A DNA stretch of 64,000 nucleotides from Solimonas_A sp052035235 (GTDB lineage Bacteria > Pseudomonadota > Gammaproteobacteria > Nevskiales > Nevskiaceae). The translations under genes and the position numbers were made by a program. The stretch lies in assembly GCA_052035235.1 (NCBI GenBank), contig JBPOHT010000004.1, forward strand, positions 62,001 to 126,000, written 5' to 3'. The number at the start of each line of letters is the position of its first letter. The stretch's first letter is position 1. Below, one piece after another: positions 53,027 through 64,000 of the stretch. A model generated the notes under the pieces. It had not been told where the DNA came from. It saw only the letters and a list, made by a program, of their open reading frames with translations, and made no database searches.

Positions 53027-53961
53027 CCCGCGTCACCGATCCCAAGGCCTTTGGCCGCGTCGCAGTCCTTCTTGGCGGCTGGTCCGCCGAGCGCGAGGTC
53101 TCGCTGTGGAGCGGCAAGAACGTGGTCGAGGCCATGCAGCGCCGCGGCATCGACGTGACCGGCGTGGATGTCGCCGAGCCCGGCATCCTGCTGGGCCTGG
53201 GCGACAAGGGCTATGACCGGGTCTTCAACATCATGCACGGCACCGGTGGCGAGGACGGCACGGTGCAGGCGGTGCTGGACCTGCTCGGCATTCCCTATCC
53301 GGGCAGCGGCGTGCTGGCGTCCGCGCTGGCCATGGACAAGCTGCGCACCAAGCGCATCTGGAAGGCTGAAGGCCTGCCGACGCCGGACTTCGCGCTGCTG
53401 CAGGACGTCGGCGAAGCCCGCATGGCGGCCGAGCGCTTCGGCTATCCCTTCATCATCAAGCCGGCGGCGGACGGTTCCAGCGTCGGCGTCAGCAAGGTCA
53501 AGTCGGCCGACCAGATCGAGAAGGCCTTCGACGATGCGCGCGGCCCAGGCCGCGTGGTGATCGCCGAGCAGTTCATCGCCGGCGGTGAGTACACCTGCTT
53601 CGTGTTGGGCGGCGAAGCGCTGCCGGTGATCCGGATCGAGCCCGATGGCGAGTTCTACGACTATCACGCCAAGTACATCTCGGATAACACCAAATACCAC
53701 TGCCCGGCCGGCCTCGACGCCGAGCACGAGCAGCGCTGCCAGGAAATCTGCCGGCTCGCTTTCGAGCTGGTCGACGGCCGCGACTGGGGCCGCGTGGACT
53801 TCATGATGGACGCCCAGGGCAACCCCTGGCTGCTGGAGATCAACATGCTGCCGGGCATGACCTCCCACAGCCTGGCGCCGATGGCGGCGCGCGCTCGGGG
53901 TATCGATTTCGACGAGCTGTGCTGGCGTCTGCTGGAAACCACCCTGGGGCGCAAGGCATGA
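53023..53961 (+). CDS. ddlB: D-alanine-D-alanine ligase B
   Basis: 312 aa from the ATG at 53023. ATP-grasp fold: VAVLLGGWSAEREVSLWSG (first D-Ala site), KPAADGSSVGVSKV, YDYHAKYISDNTKY carrying the Tyr typical of D-Ala rather than D-Lac ligases, and VDFMMDAQGNPWLLEINMLPGMTSHSL. It makes the D-Ala-D-Ala used by MurF. Overlaps murB and ftsQ by 4 nt. Confidence 0.97.
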   Translation: MTRVTDPKAFGRVAVLLGGWSAEREVSLWSGKNVVEAMQRRGIDVTGVDVAEPGILLGLGDKGYDRVFNIMHGTGGEDGTVQAVLDLLGIPYPGSGVLASALAMDKLRTKRIWKAEGLPTPDFALLQDVGEARMAAERFGYPFIIKPAADGSSVGVSKVKSADQIEKAFDDARGPGRVVIAEQFIAGGEYTCFVLGGEALPVIRIEPDGEFYDYHAKYISDNTKYHCPAGLDAEHEQRCQEICRLAFELVDGRDWGRVDFMMDAQGNPWLLEINMLPGMTSHSLAPMAARARGIDFDELCWRLLETTLGRKA

Positions 53962-54734
53962 CCGTCATGACCATGGGCGACTTGCGCCTGCCGGAGATCA
54001 ACTTCAAGAGCTTCAGGCCCTTCCTGCTGGGGCTGCTGGGGCTGCTCGCGGTCGGCAGCTGTGGCTGGATGATGCTGCGCGCCACCAGCAGCCCGCAGGT
54101 GGCGGAGCTGCAGATCGAAGGATCATTCGACCGCGTGGCCGCGGCCGACATCGAGGCCGTTCTGCGGCCGCAGCTGGACCAGGGTTTCCTGGCGCTGCCG
54201 CTGGCGGATGCCCGCGACCGACTGGCGACGCTGCCCTGGGTGGCGCGCTCGCGCGTGGAGCGCATCTGGCCGGGCACGCTGCGCGTGCGGGTCTGGGAGC
54301 GCGAGCCCTTCGCGCGCTGGAATGACGGTCAGTTGCTTGACACCGAGTCGGAGGTGTTCGCCCCCAAGCTCGAGGAGATCCCGGCGAAGCTGCCGCTGTT
54401 GGGCGGCATCGAGGGACATGAGCGCGAGGTGATGGAAACCTACCAGCGGCTGGAAGAGCGGCTGCGCAGCAGCCCCTTCGTGCTGGCGGCCCTGAGCCAG
54501 GATGCGCGTGGCGAATGGATGGCCCGCACGCGTGACGGCATCGAGCTGCGCCTGGGCCGCGGCACGCCGGACGACAAGCTCGACATGCTGCTGGGCGCGG
54601 TACTGCACAAGCTGGCTGAAGAATTGCCGCAGGTCGAGCATATCGACCTGCGCTACACCAACGGGTTCGCGGTGGGCTGGCGGTCTCAGCCGCAGCCGCA
54701 GCCCGCTACGGGCGGGAGCGAAAAGAATGGCTAA
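53958..54734 (+). CDS. ftsQ: Cell division protein FtsQ
   Basis: 258 aa bitopic protein: cytoplasmic N-terminus, one helix (FLLGLLGLLAVGSCGWMML), POTRA domain (AELQIEGSFDRVAAADIEAVL) and the beta domain (LPWVARSRVERIWPGTLRVRVWEREPFARWN). Scaffold of the FtsQLB divisome complex. It overlaps ftsA by 8 nt. Confidence 0.95.
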   Translation: MTVMTMGDLRLPEINFKSFRPFLLGLLGLLAVGSCGWMMLRATSSPQVAELQIEGSFDRVAAADIEAVLRPQLDQGFLALPLADARDRLATLPWVARSRVERIWPGTLRVRVWEREPFARWNDGQLLDTESEVFAPKLEEIPAKLPLLGGIEGHEREVMETYQRLEERLRSSPFVLAALSQDARGEWMARTRDGIELRLGRGTPDDKLDMLLGAVLHKLAEELPQVEHIDLRYTNGFAVGWRSQPQPQPATGGSEKNG

Positions 54735-55962
54735 GCGCGAAGTGCGCAATCTGCTGGTCGGCCTGGACATCGGCACGACCAAGTGTGTCGCCGTGATCGG
54801 GCAGGTGATGCCCGAGGGCGGCGTCGATATCGTCGGGCATGGCGAGCATGCTTCGCGTGGCCTCAACCGCGGCGAGGTGGTCAACATCGACGCTACCGTG
54901 CAGGCCATCCGCCGCGCGGTGGAGAACGCCGAGCACATGGCCAACTGCCGGGCGCAGTCGGTCTACGTCGGCCTGTCGGGCCAGCACATCCAGTCGGGCA
55001 ACTCGCTGGGCCTGGCGGCGATCCGCCAGCGCGAGGTGACCGACCGCGACGTCGATGCCGCGATCGAGACCGCCAAGGCGATCCCGATGCCAGCCGACCG
55101 CCGCATCCTGCACGTGATTCCGCAGGAATTCGTGATCGACGGGCAGCGCGGCATCCAGGACCCGGTGGGCCAGTACGGCGTGCGCCTGGAAGCCAACGTG
55201 CATGTCATCCACGGCAGTTCCAGCTCGATCCAGAACCTGTCCAAGTGCGTCGAGGCCTGCGGCCTGCGCGTGGACCGCCTGATCCTGCAGCACCTGGCGG
55301 CCGCCGAGGCCGTGCTGCTGCCGGACGAGCGCGAGGCTGGCGTGGTGTCGCTCGATATCGGCGGCGGCACCAGCGACATCGCGGTGTTCAAGGGTGGCGC
55401 GATCCGCCACACCGCCGTGCTGCCGGTGGCCGGCAACCACGTCACCAACGACGTCGCCATGGCCTTCCGCATCCCGGCGCAGCAGGCCGAGGAGATCAAG
55501 GTGCAGTTCGGCTGCGCGCTGCCGCAGCTGGCGGCGGCGCACGAGGAGATCGAGATCCGTGGCGTCGGCGAGGGCTCGCGGCGCCTGTCGCGCCTGACCC
55601 TGGCCGAGGTGGTTCGCCCGCGCTACGAGGAGCTGTTCCGCTTCGTGCGCAAGGAATTGCAGCGCAGCGGCTGGTACGAATCGATACCCGCCGGCGTGGT
55701 GCTGAGCGGCGCGGCGGTGCAGATGCCGGGCGTGGCCGAGCTGGCCGAGGAAGTGTTCGAACTGCCGGTGCGCATCGGCGTGCCGCAGCAGGTTACCGGC
55801 ATCGACGAGGTGGTGGGCAGCCCGGCCTATGCGACGGCCGCCGGCCTGCTGCTGTATGGGCGTCATGCACAGCCGCGCAGCGATGCGACGCGTGCTGGCG
55901 GCGGCGGTGGCGCGAGCTTCGCGCTGCAGCGCATCAGCGAGTGGCTCAAGGGCAATTTCTAG
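54727..55962 (+). CDS. ftsA: Cell division protein FtsA
   Basis: 411 aa actin-like ATPase. Phosphate-1 motif VGLDIGTTKCVAVIG, the FtsA-specific 1C domain after about residue 85, phosphate-2 SLDIGGGTSDIAVF, the adenosine motif VVLSGAAVQMPGV and the C-terminal amphipathic membrane-targeting helix (FALQRISEWLKGNF). It tethers FtsZ filaments to the membrane. Confidence 0.97.
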   Translation: MAKREVRNLLVGLDIGTTKCVAVIGQVMPEGGVDIVGHGEHASRGLNRGEVVNIDATVQAIRRAVENAEHMANCRAQSVYVGLSGQHIQSGNSLGLAAIRQREVTDRDVDAAIETAKAIPMPADRRILHVIPQEFVIDGQRGIQDPVGQYGVRLEANVHVIHGSSSSIQNLSKCVEACGLRVDRLILQHLAAAEAVLLPDEREAGVVSLDIGGGTSDIAVFKGGAIRHTAVLPVAGNHVTNDVAMAFRIPAQQAEEIKVQFGCALPQLAAAHEEIEIRGVGEGSRRLSRLTLAEVVRPRYEELFRFVRKELQRSGWYESIPAGVVLSGAAVQMPGVAELAEEVFELPVRIGVPQQVTGIDEVVGSPAYATAAGLLLYGRHAQPRSDATRAGGGGGASFALQRISEWLKGNF

Positions 55963-56029
55963 AGCGGAAAAGCGGTAAAACCGGTCCTGGACCGGGAGTG
56001 ATTTTGAAGCATATCGCGCAAGATTGTTG

Positions 56030-56091
56030 TTGACATTGGCACTGTGTTGAATTATTTTCATTTTTAGTAAAAAAAGAATATTCAACACAGT
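56030..56091 (+). promoter_or_regulatory. Probable ftsZ promoter overlapping a 51-nt near-palindrome
   Basis: TTGACA (56030-56035) is a perfect -35; 17 nt on is TATTTT (56053-56058). The arms ACTGTGTTGAAT (56041-56052) and ATTCAACACAGT (56080-56091) are perfect 12-bp inverted copies, and the T-rich/A-rich interior extends the pairing. The palindrome covers the spacer, the -10 and the likely start site, so it could be an operator, a promoter-proximal hairpin, or both. Confidence 0.65.
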
Positions 56092-56177
56092 CCTTGCGGT
56101 GTCGGCAGCCTTGATCGGCGCGGCGTTTTTTGGATTAGGCAACGGTCAGCAGCGTCGCAGGACGCAGGAGCACGAAC

Positions 56178-57407
56178 ATGGGCGCACAGACGCGGGAAAT
56201 TTTCGAATTGATGGATGGCCAGAAGAAGCGTGCGGTCATCCGTGTGGTGGGCGTCGGCGGCGGTGGTTGCAACACCGTCAACCAGATGGCCCAGGGCGGC
56301 ATTGACGGCGTCGAGTTCATCGTCGCCAATACCGACCGCGATCACCTCGAGCGTTGCGTTCCCACCAGCCAGCTGCAGCTGGGCGCGGGCATCACCCGTG
56401 GCCTGGGCGCCGGCTCGGACCCCTCCGTCGGCCGCCAGGCCGCCGAGGAAGACCGCGACCGTATCCGTGACCTGATCGAGGGTACGGACCTGTTGTTCAT
56501 CACCGCCGGCATGGGCGGCGGCACCGGCACCGGTGCGGCTCCCGTGATCGCACAGGTGGCCAAAGAACTCGGCATCCTGACCGTTGCCGTGGTGACCAAG
56601 CCCTTCGTGCACGAAGGCAAGAAGCGCATGGCCACGGCGGTCAAGGGCATCGACGAGCTGCGTCAGTTCACCGACTCGCTGATCCTGATCCCCAACGAGA
56701 AGCTGGGCCTGGTGCTGGGCACCAAGATCACCGTGCTGAACTGCTTCAAGTCGGCCAACGACGTGCTGCAGAACGCCGTGCAGGGCATCTCCGAGCTGAT
56801 CACCCGCCCGGGCCACATGAACGTCGACTTCGCCGACGTGAAGACCGTCATGTCCAACCGTGGCATGTCGATGATGGGCATCGGCTACGCCTCCGGCGAA
56901 GGCCGTGCGCAGAAGGCCGTGGAAATGGCCCTGTCCAGCCCGCTGCTGGACGATATCGAGCTGCACGGTGCCCGCGGCCTGCTGGTCAACGTCACCTGCG
57001 ATGAGACCCTGACGATGGAGGAGTGGGAGTACGTCAACTCCCGCGTCTACGAGATCGCCTCGGACGAGGCCGACGCCAAGTGCGGCATGTCGGTCAACCC
57101 CAACCTCAATGGCGAACTGCGTGTCACCGTGGTGGCCACCGGCCTGGCCGGCGGCAAGGCGGTATCGATGGCGGCGCCCGTGGCGCAGCAGCCGATGCCG
57201 GTGCTGAACCCCAAGGTGGCGCAGTTCATCAAGCCGGTGGAGCAGCCGGTCCAGCAGGCCTCGCAGATGCCGCAGGGCCGCATGCAGCCCGAGCTGGGCT
57301 ACCCGCGCCAGCAGCAGAAGGTGGCGGTGGGCGGCGGTTCGTCCTTCCCGCTGCTGGACGACGACATCCTCAGCATCCCCGCCTTCCTGCGCAACCAGGC
57401 CGACTGA
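56178..57407 (+). CDS. ftsZ: Cell division GTPase FtsZ
   Basis: 409 aa. Tubulin-like: the GTP-binding start RVVGVGGGGCNTVNQM, the signature GGGTGTGAAP and the T7 loop region NVDFADVKTVM. The linker of about 50 residues is Gln/Pro-rich, and the conserved tail DILSIPAFLRNQAD binds FtsA and ZipA. It forms the Z ring. A 215-nt gap with its own likely promoter separates it from ftsA, and a strong terminator follows. Confidence 0.98.
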   Translation: MGAQTREIFELMDGQKKRAVIRVVGVGGGGCNTVNQMAQGGIDGVEFIVANTDRDHLERCVPTSQLQLGAGITRGLGAGSDPSVGRQAAEEDRDRIRDLIEGTDLLFITAGMGGGTGTGAAPVIAQVAKELGILTVAVVTKPFVHEGKKRMATAVKGIDELRQFTDSLILIPNEKLGLVLGTKITVLNCFKSANDVLQNAVQGISELITRPGHMNVDFADVKTVMSNRGMSMMGIGYASGEGRAQKAVEMALSSPLLDDIELHGARGLLVNVTCDETLTMEEWEYVNSRVYEIASDEADAKCGMSVNPNLNGELRVTVVATGLAGGKAVSMAAPVAQQPMPVLNPKVAQFIKPVEQPVQQASQMPQGRMQPELGYPRQQQKVAVGGGSSFPLLDDDILSIPAFLRNQAD

Positions 57408-57452
57408 GCCCCGGGACCGCAGCCGGCATACGGCGATGACGATGCACCGCAA

Positions 57453-57479
57453 GGGCGGCCCGAAAGGGCCGCCCTTTTT
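57453..57479 (+). terminator. Rho-independent terminator after ftsZ
   Basis: GGGCGGCCC, GAAA tetraloop, GGGCCGCCC, then TTTTT. Perfect 9-bp stem; closes the dcw transcription unit. Confidence 0.95.
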
Positions 57480-57649
57480 GCTTGCGCGCCGTGCCGGTGG
57501 GGCGCCCCGCGTCCTCCGGCCGCCCCCGTCCAGGGGAGGGCGCCCTGAGCTTTTTATCTACCCCTGGTTCAGGAAGCGGCCAGGACCCCATGATAAAGTG
57601 GACGGTCAGTAAGCCCCACAAAGGCCAGACGACAGGATTCCTGCGACAC

Positions 57650-58573
57650 ATGGTTCGTCAACGCACTCTTCGCCAGTCGGTCCGCGCCAGCGGCATCGGC
57701 CTGCACTCGGGCCGCAAGGTCTACATGTCCTTGCTGCCGGCCGGCCCCGATACCGGGATCGTGTTCCGGCGGACCGACCTGAACCCCACCGTGGAAGTCC
57801 CGGCCCACGCCGAGCTGCTGCGCGAAGCGGTCATGTGCAGCACCCTGGTGCACGATACCGGTGCCAAGATCATGACGATCGAGCACCTGATGTCGGCCCT
57901 GGCGGGCCTGGGCATCGACAACTGCATCGTCGAGCTGTCCTCGCCGGAAGTGCCGATCATGGACGGCAGCGCCGGCCCCTTCGTGTTCCTGATCCAGAGC
58001 GCCGGTATCCACGAGCAGGACAAGGCCAAGAAATTTCTGCGCATCCGCCAGCCGGTGCAGGTGCAGGACGGCGACAAGTTCGCCCGTTTCGAACCCTACG
58101 AGGGCTACCGCCTGAGCTTCGGCATCGAGTTCAAGCACCCGGTGTTCAAGACCAGCAGCCAGTCCTCGGTGATCGACTTCTCCACCGCCTCCTATATCAA
58201 GGAAGTCAGCCGCGCCCGCACCTTCGGGTTCATGCGCGAGCTGGACCAGCTGCGTTCCAACAATCTTGGCCTGGGCGCCAGCCTGGACAACGTCGTGGCA
58301 CTGGACGAGTACCGCGTGGTGAACCACGACGGCCTGCGCTACGATGACGAGTTCGTGCGCCACAAGATCCTCGACGCGGTGGGCGACCTCTACCTGCTGG
58401 GCTACCCCGTGCTGGGCGCCTACACCGCCTACAAGTCCGGCCACGCCCTCAACAACAAGCTGGTGCGGGCCGTGCTGGCCGACCAGGCGGCCTGGGACAT
58501 CGTCACCTACGACAACGAGCAGACCCCGCCGCCGATCGCCTTTGCCCGCGGCAGTCTGGCCTCGGCCGCCTGA
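57650..58573 (+). CDS. lpxC: UDP-3-O-acyl-N-acetylglucosamine deacetylase
   Basis: 307 aa from the ATG at 57650, giving the family start MVRQRTLRQSVRASGIGLHSG. Zinc ligands and catalytic residues are visible in TIEHLMSALAGLGIDN, FVRHKILDAVGDLYLLG and YKSGHALNNKL. It catalyses the committed step of lipid A synthesis and is usually controlled by proteolysis. The 170 nt ahead of it hold a weak promoter-like TGATAAAGT; the mRNA is separate from ftsZ because of the terminator. Confidence 0.97.
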   Translation: MVRQRTLRQSVRASGIGLHSGRKVYMSLLPAGPDTGIVFRRTDLNPTVEVPAHAELLREAVMCSTLVHDTGAKIMTIEHLMSALAGLGIDNCIVELSSPEVPIMDGSAGPFVFLIQSAGIHEQDKAKKFLRIRQPVQVQDGDKFARFEPYEGYRLSFGIEFKHPVFKTSSQSSVIDFSTASYIKEVSRARTFGFMRELDQLRSNNLGLGASLDNVVALDEYRVVNHDGLRYDDEFVRHKILDAVGDLYLLGYPVLGAYTAYKSGHALNNKLVRAVLADQAAWDIVTYDNEQTPPPIAFARGSLASAA

Positions 58574-58587
58574 TGGCGTGATATTTT

Positions 58588-58606
58588 CTCAACATTTGAT
58601 GTTGAG
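58588..58606. repeat. Palindrome just after lpxC
   Basis: CTCAACAT, TTG, ATGTTGAG: an 8-bp perfect inverted repeat 15 nt after the lpxC stop. It shares the TGTTGA/TCAACA core with the ftsZ-promoter palindrome at 56041-56091, but with the opposite outward order. Confidence 0.6.
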
Positions 58607-58623
58607 TTAAGCATAAATAAACA

Positions 58624-58650
58624 AAAAAATCGGGCCAGAAATGGCCCGTT
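58624..58650 (-). terminator. Bidirectional terminator between lpxC and dciA
   Basis: CGGGCC (58631-58636) and GGCCCG (58643-58648) form a stem. Read on the minus strand it is followed by A then seven T residues, a clear terminator for dciA; on the plus strand only TT follows, so it serves lpxC less well. Confidence 0.75.
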
Positions 58651-58754
58651 CTAGTAATTCTGCCTCATTCCCCACGCTATTCCCCAGGGGAACTACCTTA
58701 TGTCGGCCTGTAGACTTGCGGCTTCCGTCACACGGCACGTACACTCAGGGGGCA

Positions 58755-59075
58755 TCAACGTGACGGTTCAGGCTTGACTTTTGCTTCTGTTTTCGAGAGT
58801 TCGAGACGGAATCGCTGGTTCAGCCACGCCAGCAGTGCGGTGCTGCGGTAACGCAGCGGCACCAGTGCAGCGGCGGACCGCGCATGGATGACCAGCGTCT
58901 CACCGCGGATATTGGCGACCCTTATCAGGGCGACCCAGGGTTCCGCGGACCAGGAAGGGAGAGCGCTGTTGATGTCGGCAAGCAGGCGCGCGCGGTCCAA
59001 GAGGCTGCGCAGCTCGGAAGGTTGTTGCCGCAGCCAGTCGCCGATGGGTTTGCCGCTAATTTTTTGGGGGTTCAT
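58755..59075 (-). CDS. dciA: DciA-like protein (DUF721)
   Basis: 106 aa, small basic protein with the DUF721 layout: IGDWLRQQPSELRSLLDRARLLADINSALP, then a strand-rich part (ALIRVANIRGETLVIHARSAAALVPLRYRSTALLAWLNQRF). DciA is the ancestral loader/operator of the replicative helicase DnaB in bacteria without DnaC, and DUF721 genes usually sit upstream of secA as here. Its start codon is 8 nt from the divergent M23 gene start. Confidence 0.85.
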   Translation of the reverse strand: MNPQKISGKPIGDWLRQQPSELRSLLDRARLLADINSALPSWSAEPWVALIRVANIRGETLVIHARSAAALVPLRYRSTALLAWLNQRFRLELSKTEAKVKPEPSR

Positions 59076-59083
59076 ACGGATTC

Positions 59084-60004
59084 ATGGACATTATAGTCGT
59101 CAACCGCGGGCGCACGACGCGCCTGAAGCTCGACCGTCGCAATGTCTTGCTCTGGGCTCCCCTGGCACTGGTCTTCAGCCTGTTCTCCGCTGCCGTGTTC
59201 TTCATCGGCTATGCCAGCCGTGGTGAGGGTGGAGTCCTGCCCGAGCGCCTGGTGGCCGATTGGGCCAATGAGGTCGAGGCCCAGCGCATCGAGCTGCGCA
59301 AGGCCCGCTCCGCCGCCGAGGAAGATGCCAATGCCCTGGCGCGCCGTATCGCGTTGCTGCAGGCCCATGTGCTGCGCCTGGACGCCGCAGGCCAGCGCCT
59401 GACCGAGGTCGCCGGATTGGAGCAGGGCGAGTTCGACTTCTCCCAACCGCCGCCGATTGGTGGCCCCGAGGAGTCCGAGATCGAAGGCAGCGGCCTGTCG
59501 AGCGTGCTGATCTCCCTGGACGACTTCGAGCAGCAGCTCACCGACCGCGAGCGCCAGCTGCGCGTGCTGGAAGACCTGCTGCTGGCCAGCCGCATGCAGA
59601 AGCAGACCCGCCCCTCGGGCTGGCCGGTGGAGAATGGCTGGATTTCCTCGCTGTTCGGCTGGCGCTCCGACCCGTTCACCGGCCGCACCACCATGCATTC
59701 GGGCATCGACTTCGCCGCCCGCGCCGGCTCCGACGTGATGTCCGCCGCCGCCGGCATCGTCAGCCAGGCTGGCGTCCATGCCGGCTACGGCAACCTGGTC
59801 GAGATCAATCACGGCAACGGCTACGTCACCCGCTACGGCCACAACAGCCGCATCACGGTCAATGTCGGCGACCGCGTCCTGAAGGGCCAGCGCATCGCCC
59901 TGGTCGGCTCCACCGGCCGCTCCACCGCCCCGCACGTCCACTTCGAGGTGCTGTTCAACGGTGCCGTGGTCAACCCCCAGGAGTACATCCAGGCTGCGCG
60001 TTAG
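59084..60004 (+). CDS. M23 family metallopeptidase, membrane-anchored
   Basis: 306 aa. One N-terminal membrane segment (VLLWAPLALVFSLFSAAVFFIGYA), a periplasmic coiled coil (about 60-170) and a C-terminal LytM/M23 domain (about 195-300) with the zinc ligands in HSGIDFAA and HVHFEV. A likely cell-wall endopeptidase acting on peptidoglycan crosslinks or, if regulatory, an activator. This gene between dciA and secA is common in pseudomonad-like gammaproteobacteria. Confidence 0.92.
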   Translation: MDIIVVNRGRTTRLKLDRRNVLLWAPLALVFSLFSAAVFFIGYASRGEGGVLPERLVADWANEVEAQRIELRKARSAAEEDANALARRIALLQAHVLRLDAAGQRLTEVAGLEQGEFDFSQPPPIGGPEESEIEGSGLSSVLISLDDFEQQLTDRERQLRVLEDLLLASRMQKQTRPSGWPVENGWISSLFGWRSDPFTGRTTMHSGIDFAARAGSDVMSAAAGIVSQAGVHAGYGNLVEINHGNGYVTRYGHNSRITVNVGDRVLKGQRIALVGSTGRSTAPHVHFEVLFNGAVVNPQEYIQAAR

Positions 60005-60030
60005 CGTCAGCGCGCAGACCGTATAACCAA

Positions 60031-60061
60031 GGCGCAGACCCCAGGGTCTGCGCCTTTTTTG
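60031..60061 (+). terminator. Rho-independent terminator after the M23 peptidase gene
   Basis: GGCGCAGACCC and GGGTCTGCGCC (11-bp complementary arms, small loop) followed by TTTTTT. Confidence 0.95.
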
Positions 60062-60198
60062 TTGGCCCGGCGGGGAGGGCCGGGGGCTTGAAAAGGCCCC
60101 GGTCGGCCCCAGTCAGGCATAATATTCGTCTATTTTCCGAACCCCGCCCGATCCTGCCGCAGCGCCCCGCGACTCCGGCTTTTCCTCAAGAAAAACAT

Positions 60199-62973
<2,775 letters not shown>

Positions 62974-63001
62974 GCGACGCCTGAAGGGGGCTTCGAAAGT
63001 G

Positions 63002-63027
63002 GGGGCGGCGTGAGCCGCCCCTTTTTT
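63002..63027 (+). terminator. Rho-independent terminator after secA
   Basis: GGGGCGGC, GTGA loop, GCCGCCCC, then TTTTTT. Perfect 8-bp stem. Confidence 0.95.
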
Positions 63028-63105
63028 CGTTTGTGGATACTGCAAACGAACGGGGCGAGCCCCCGGCCCGATGGTTAGCGTAGGGAAAACAAGGGAAAAC
63101 CCGCC

Positions 63106-64000
63106 ATGGCCTTGAGCGCGCAGTCCATCATCCGCTTCGTCGAGCCGGCGCTGTACGGCTCCCGCGGGCGCCGCATCAGCGTGGGCCTGCTGGCGCTGAT
63201 GACCCTGGCGATGCTGTGGCAGGCGCTGCAGCTCAAGCCGGACGCCAGCTTCGACAAGACAGTTCCGCTGGACCACCCCTACATGCAGGTGCTGCAGCGC
63301 TACCAGGAGGAACTGGGCGGCGGCGCCAACGCGGTGCTGGTGGCGCTGGTGCAGGACCAGGGCGATATCTACAACCCCGAGTTCATGGCCAGCCTCAAGG
63401 CCGCGACCGAGGAGGTGGAGTTCATCCCCGGCATTGATCGCGCACGCCTGTCCTCGATCTTCACGCGCAACGTGCGCTACCTGGAGGTGGTGGACGGCGG
63501 CTTCCGTGCCGAGGACGTGATCCCGGCCAACTACACGCCGACCCCCGAGATGCTGGCGGGCGTTCGCGAGGCGGTGGGCAAGGCGGGCGTCATCGGGCGC
63601 CTGGTCAGCCAGGACCAGCGCGGCGCGATGGTCTACGCCGAGGTGCTGGAGCGCAATCCCAGCACCAACACGCGTACCGACTACCAGCGCGTGGCCCACG
63701 GCCTGGAAAGCGACGTGCGCGGCCGCTTCACCAGCCCCACCAAATACGAGCTCAAGCTGAAGGCCGACCATGGCCCGTTCAAGGCCGGGCAGGTGGTGGC
63801 CGTGCGCTACGCCGATCCGGGCTGGCAGCTGTGGTTCCGCAGCATCGACACCGCCGGGCAGGACGAGCACGGCCAGCCGGTGGTGTTGCAGGTGCCTGGG
63901 CGTTTGCTGCAGGCCGAGAGCGTGGCCAACCCGCAGTACAACCCGCGCATCTCGGTGCACATCGTCGGCTTCGCCAAGGTGATCGGCGATGTCACCGACG
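63106..64000 (+). CDS. RND superfamily permease (MMPL type), N-terminal part
   Basis: 298 codons to the window edge; these proteins are usually about 800 aa, so this is the first third. AAGGGA precedes the ATG by 9 nt. One membrane helix (ISVGLLALMTLAMLWQAL) then the periplasmic porter domain beginning FDKTVPLDHPYMQVLQRYQEELGGGANAVLVAL, characteristic of the MMPL-like RND group that neighbours DUF1302/DUF1329 genes. It probably moves lipids or hydrophobic compounds. Its operon partners are outside the window. Confidence 0.85.
   Translation, partial: MALSAQSIIRFVEPALYGSRGRRISVGLLALMTLAMLWQALQLKPDASFDKTVPLDHPYMQVLQRYQEELGGGANAVLVALVQDQGDIYNPEFMASLKAATEEVEFIPGIDRARLSSIFTRNVRYLEVVDGGFRAEDVIPANYTPTPEMLAGVREAVGKAGVIGRLVSQDQRGAMVYAEVLERNPSTNTRTDYQRVAHGLESDVRGRFTSPTKYELKLKADHGPFKAGQVVAVRYADPGWQLWFRSIDTAGQDEHGQPVVLQVPGRLLQAESVANPQYNPRISVHIVGFAKVIGDVTD

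Noticed and set aside
56036..56052. TGGCAC upstream of ftsZ considered as a sigma-54 -24 element
   Set aside because: The required GC at -12 is missing (GAA there), while a sigma-70 -35 consensus overlaps it.

Overview
GC-rich gammaproteobacterial chromosome. The dcw cell-division/peptidoglycan cluster runs in gammaproteobacterial order (mraZ to ftsZ, lpxC, dciA, an M23 peptidase gene, secA). The kdsD-kdsC-lptCAB-rpoN-hpf-ptsN cluster is also gammaproteobacterial. The window adds fatty-acid genes (acyl-CoA synthetase, MaoC hydratase, thiolase-like protein, two acyl-CoA dehydrogenases), a DUF1302/DUF1329 pair and an MMPL-type RND permease. That mixture suggests a lipid- or hydrocarbon-using lineage such as Nevskiales/Solimonadaceae; this placement is inference. 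I saw no tRNA, rRNA, CRISPR array, transposase or integrase. The one structural RNA is RNase P RNA.

Layout. 1-8.6 kb: the end of a small-molecule transporter, a minus-strand fatty-acid operon (acyl-CoA ligase, MaoC, thiolase-like) divergent from a Crp/Fnr regulator across a perfect Crp-like operator, then a START-like protein and two acyl-CoA dehydrogenases closed by a strong terminator. 8.6-9.5 kb: an AT-richer island with one class III nucleotidyl cyclase gene. 9.5-14.6 kb: a minus-strand operon, ABC transporter-bolA-murA-hisG-hisD. 14.6-17.7 kb: photolyase with two uncharacterised partners, a repeat element and an AT-rich orphan gene. 17.7-23.5 kb: AraC regulator divergent from a sterol-desaturase-like hydroxylase, a membrane protein, DUF1302 and DUF1329. 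23.6-29.8 kb: sirtuin divergent from KDO synthesis, LPS transport, sigma-54 and hibernation factor. 29.9-35.7 kb: a regulatory PTS (EIIA-Ntr, short HPr kinase, RapZ, EIIA-Man, HPr, EI) and MgtE. 35.8-38.7 kb: a lipoprotein, a cobalamin-binding-like protein and a START-like protein on the minus strand. 38.8-39.2 kb: rnpB. 39.5-57.4 kb: the dcw cluster. 57.6-63 kb: lpxC, dciA, M23 peptidase, secA. 63.1 kb to the end: a truncated RND permease.

The genes work together as an envelope module (peptidoglycan precursors, divisome, lipid A, KDO, LPS export, SecA), a phosphotransfer/sigma-54 regulatory module and a lipid-metabolism module. Translational coupling is pervasive: most dcw genes overlap the next by 1-8 nt.

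Most notable points: a thiolase-family protein lacking both the nucleophilic Cys and the catalytic His; an orphan class III cyclase on an AT-rich island that could be a defence-type signal synthase; a 51-nt near-palindrome sitting on the probable ftsZ promoter; MraZ-type operator boxes; a Crp-like operator; and palindromic elements in three convergent intergenic gaps.
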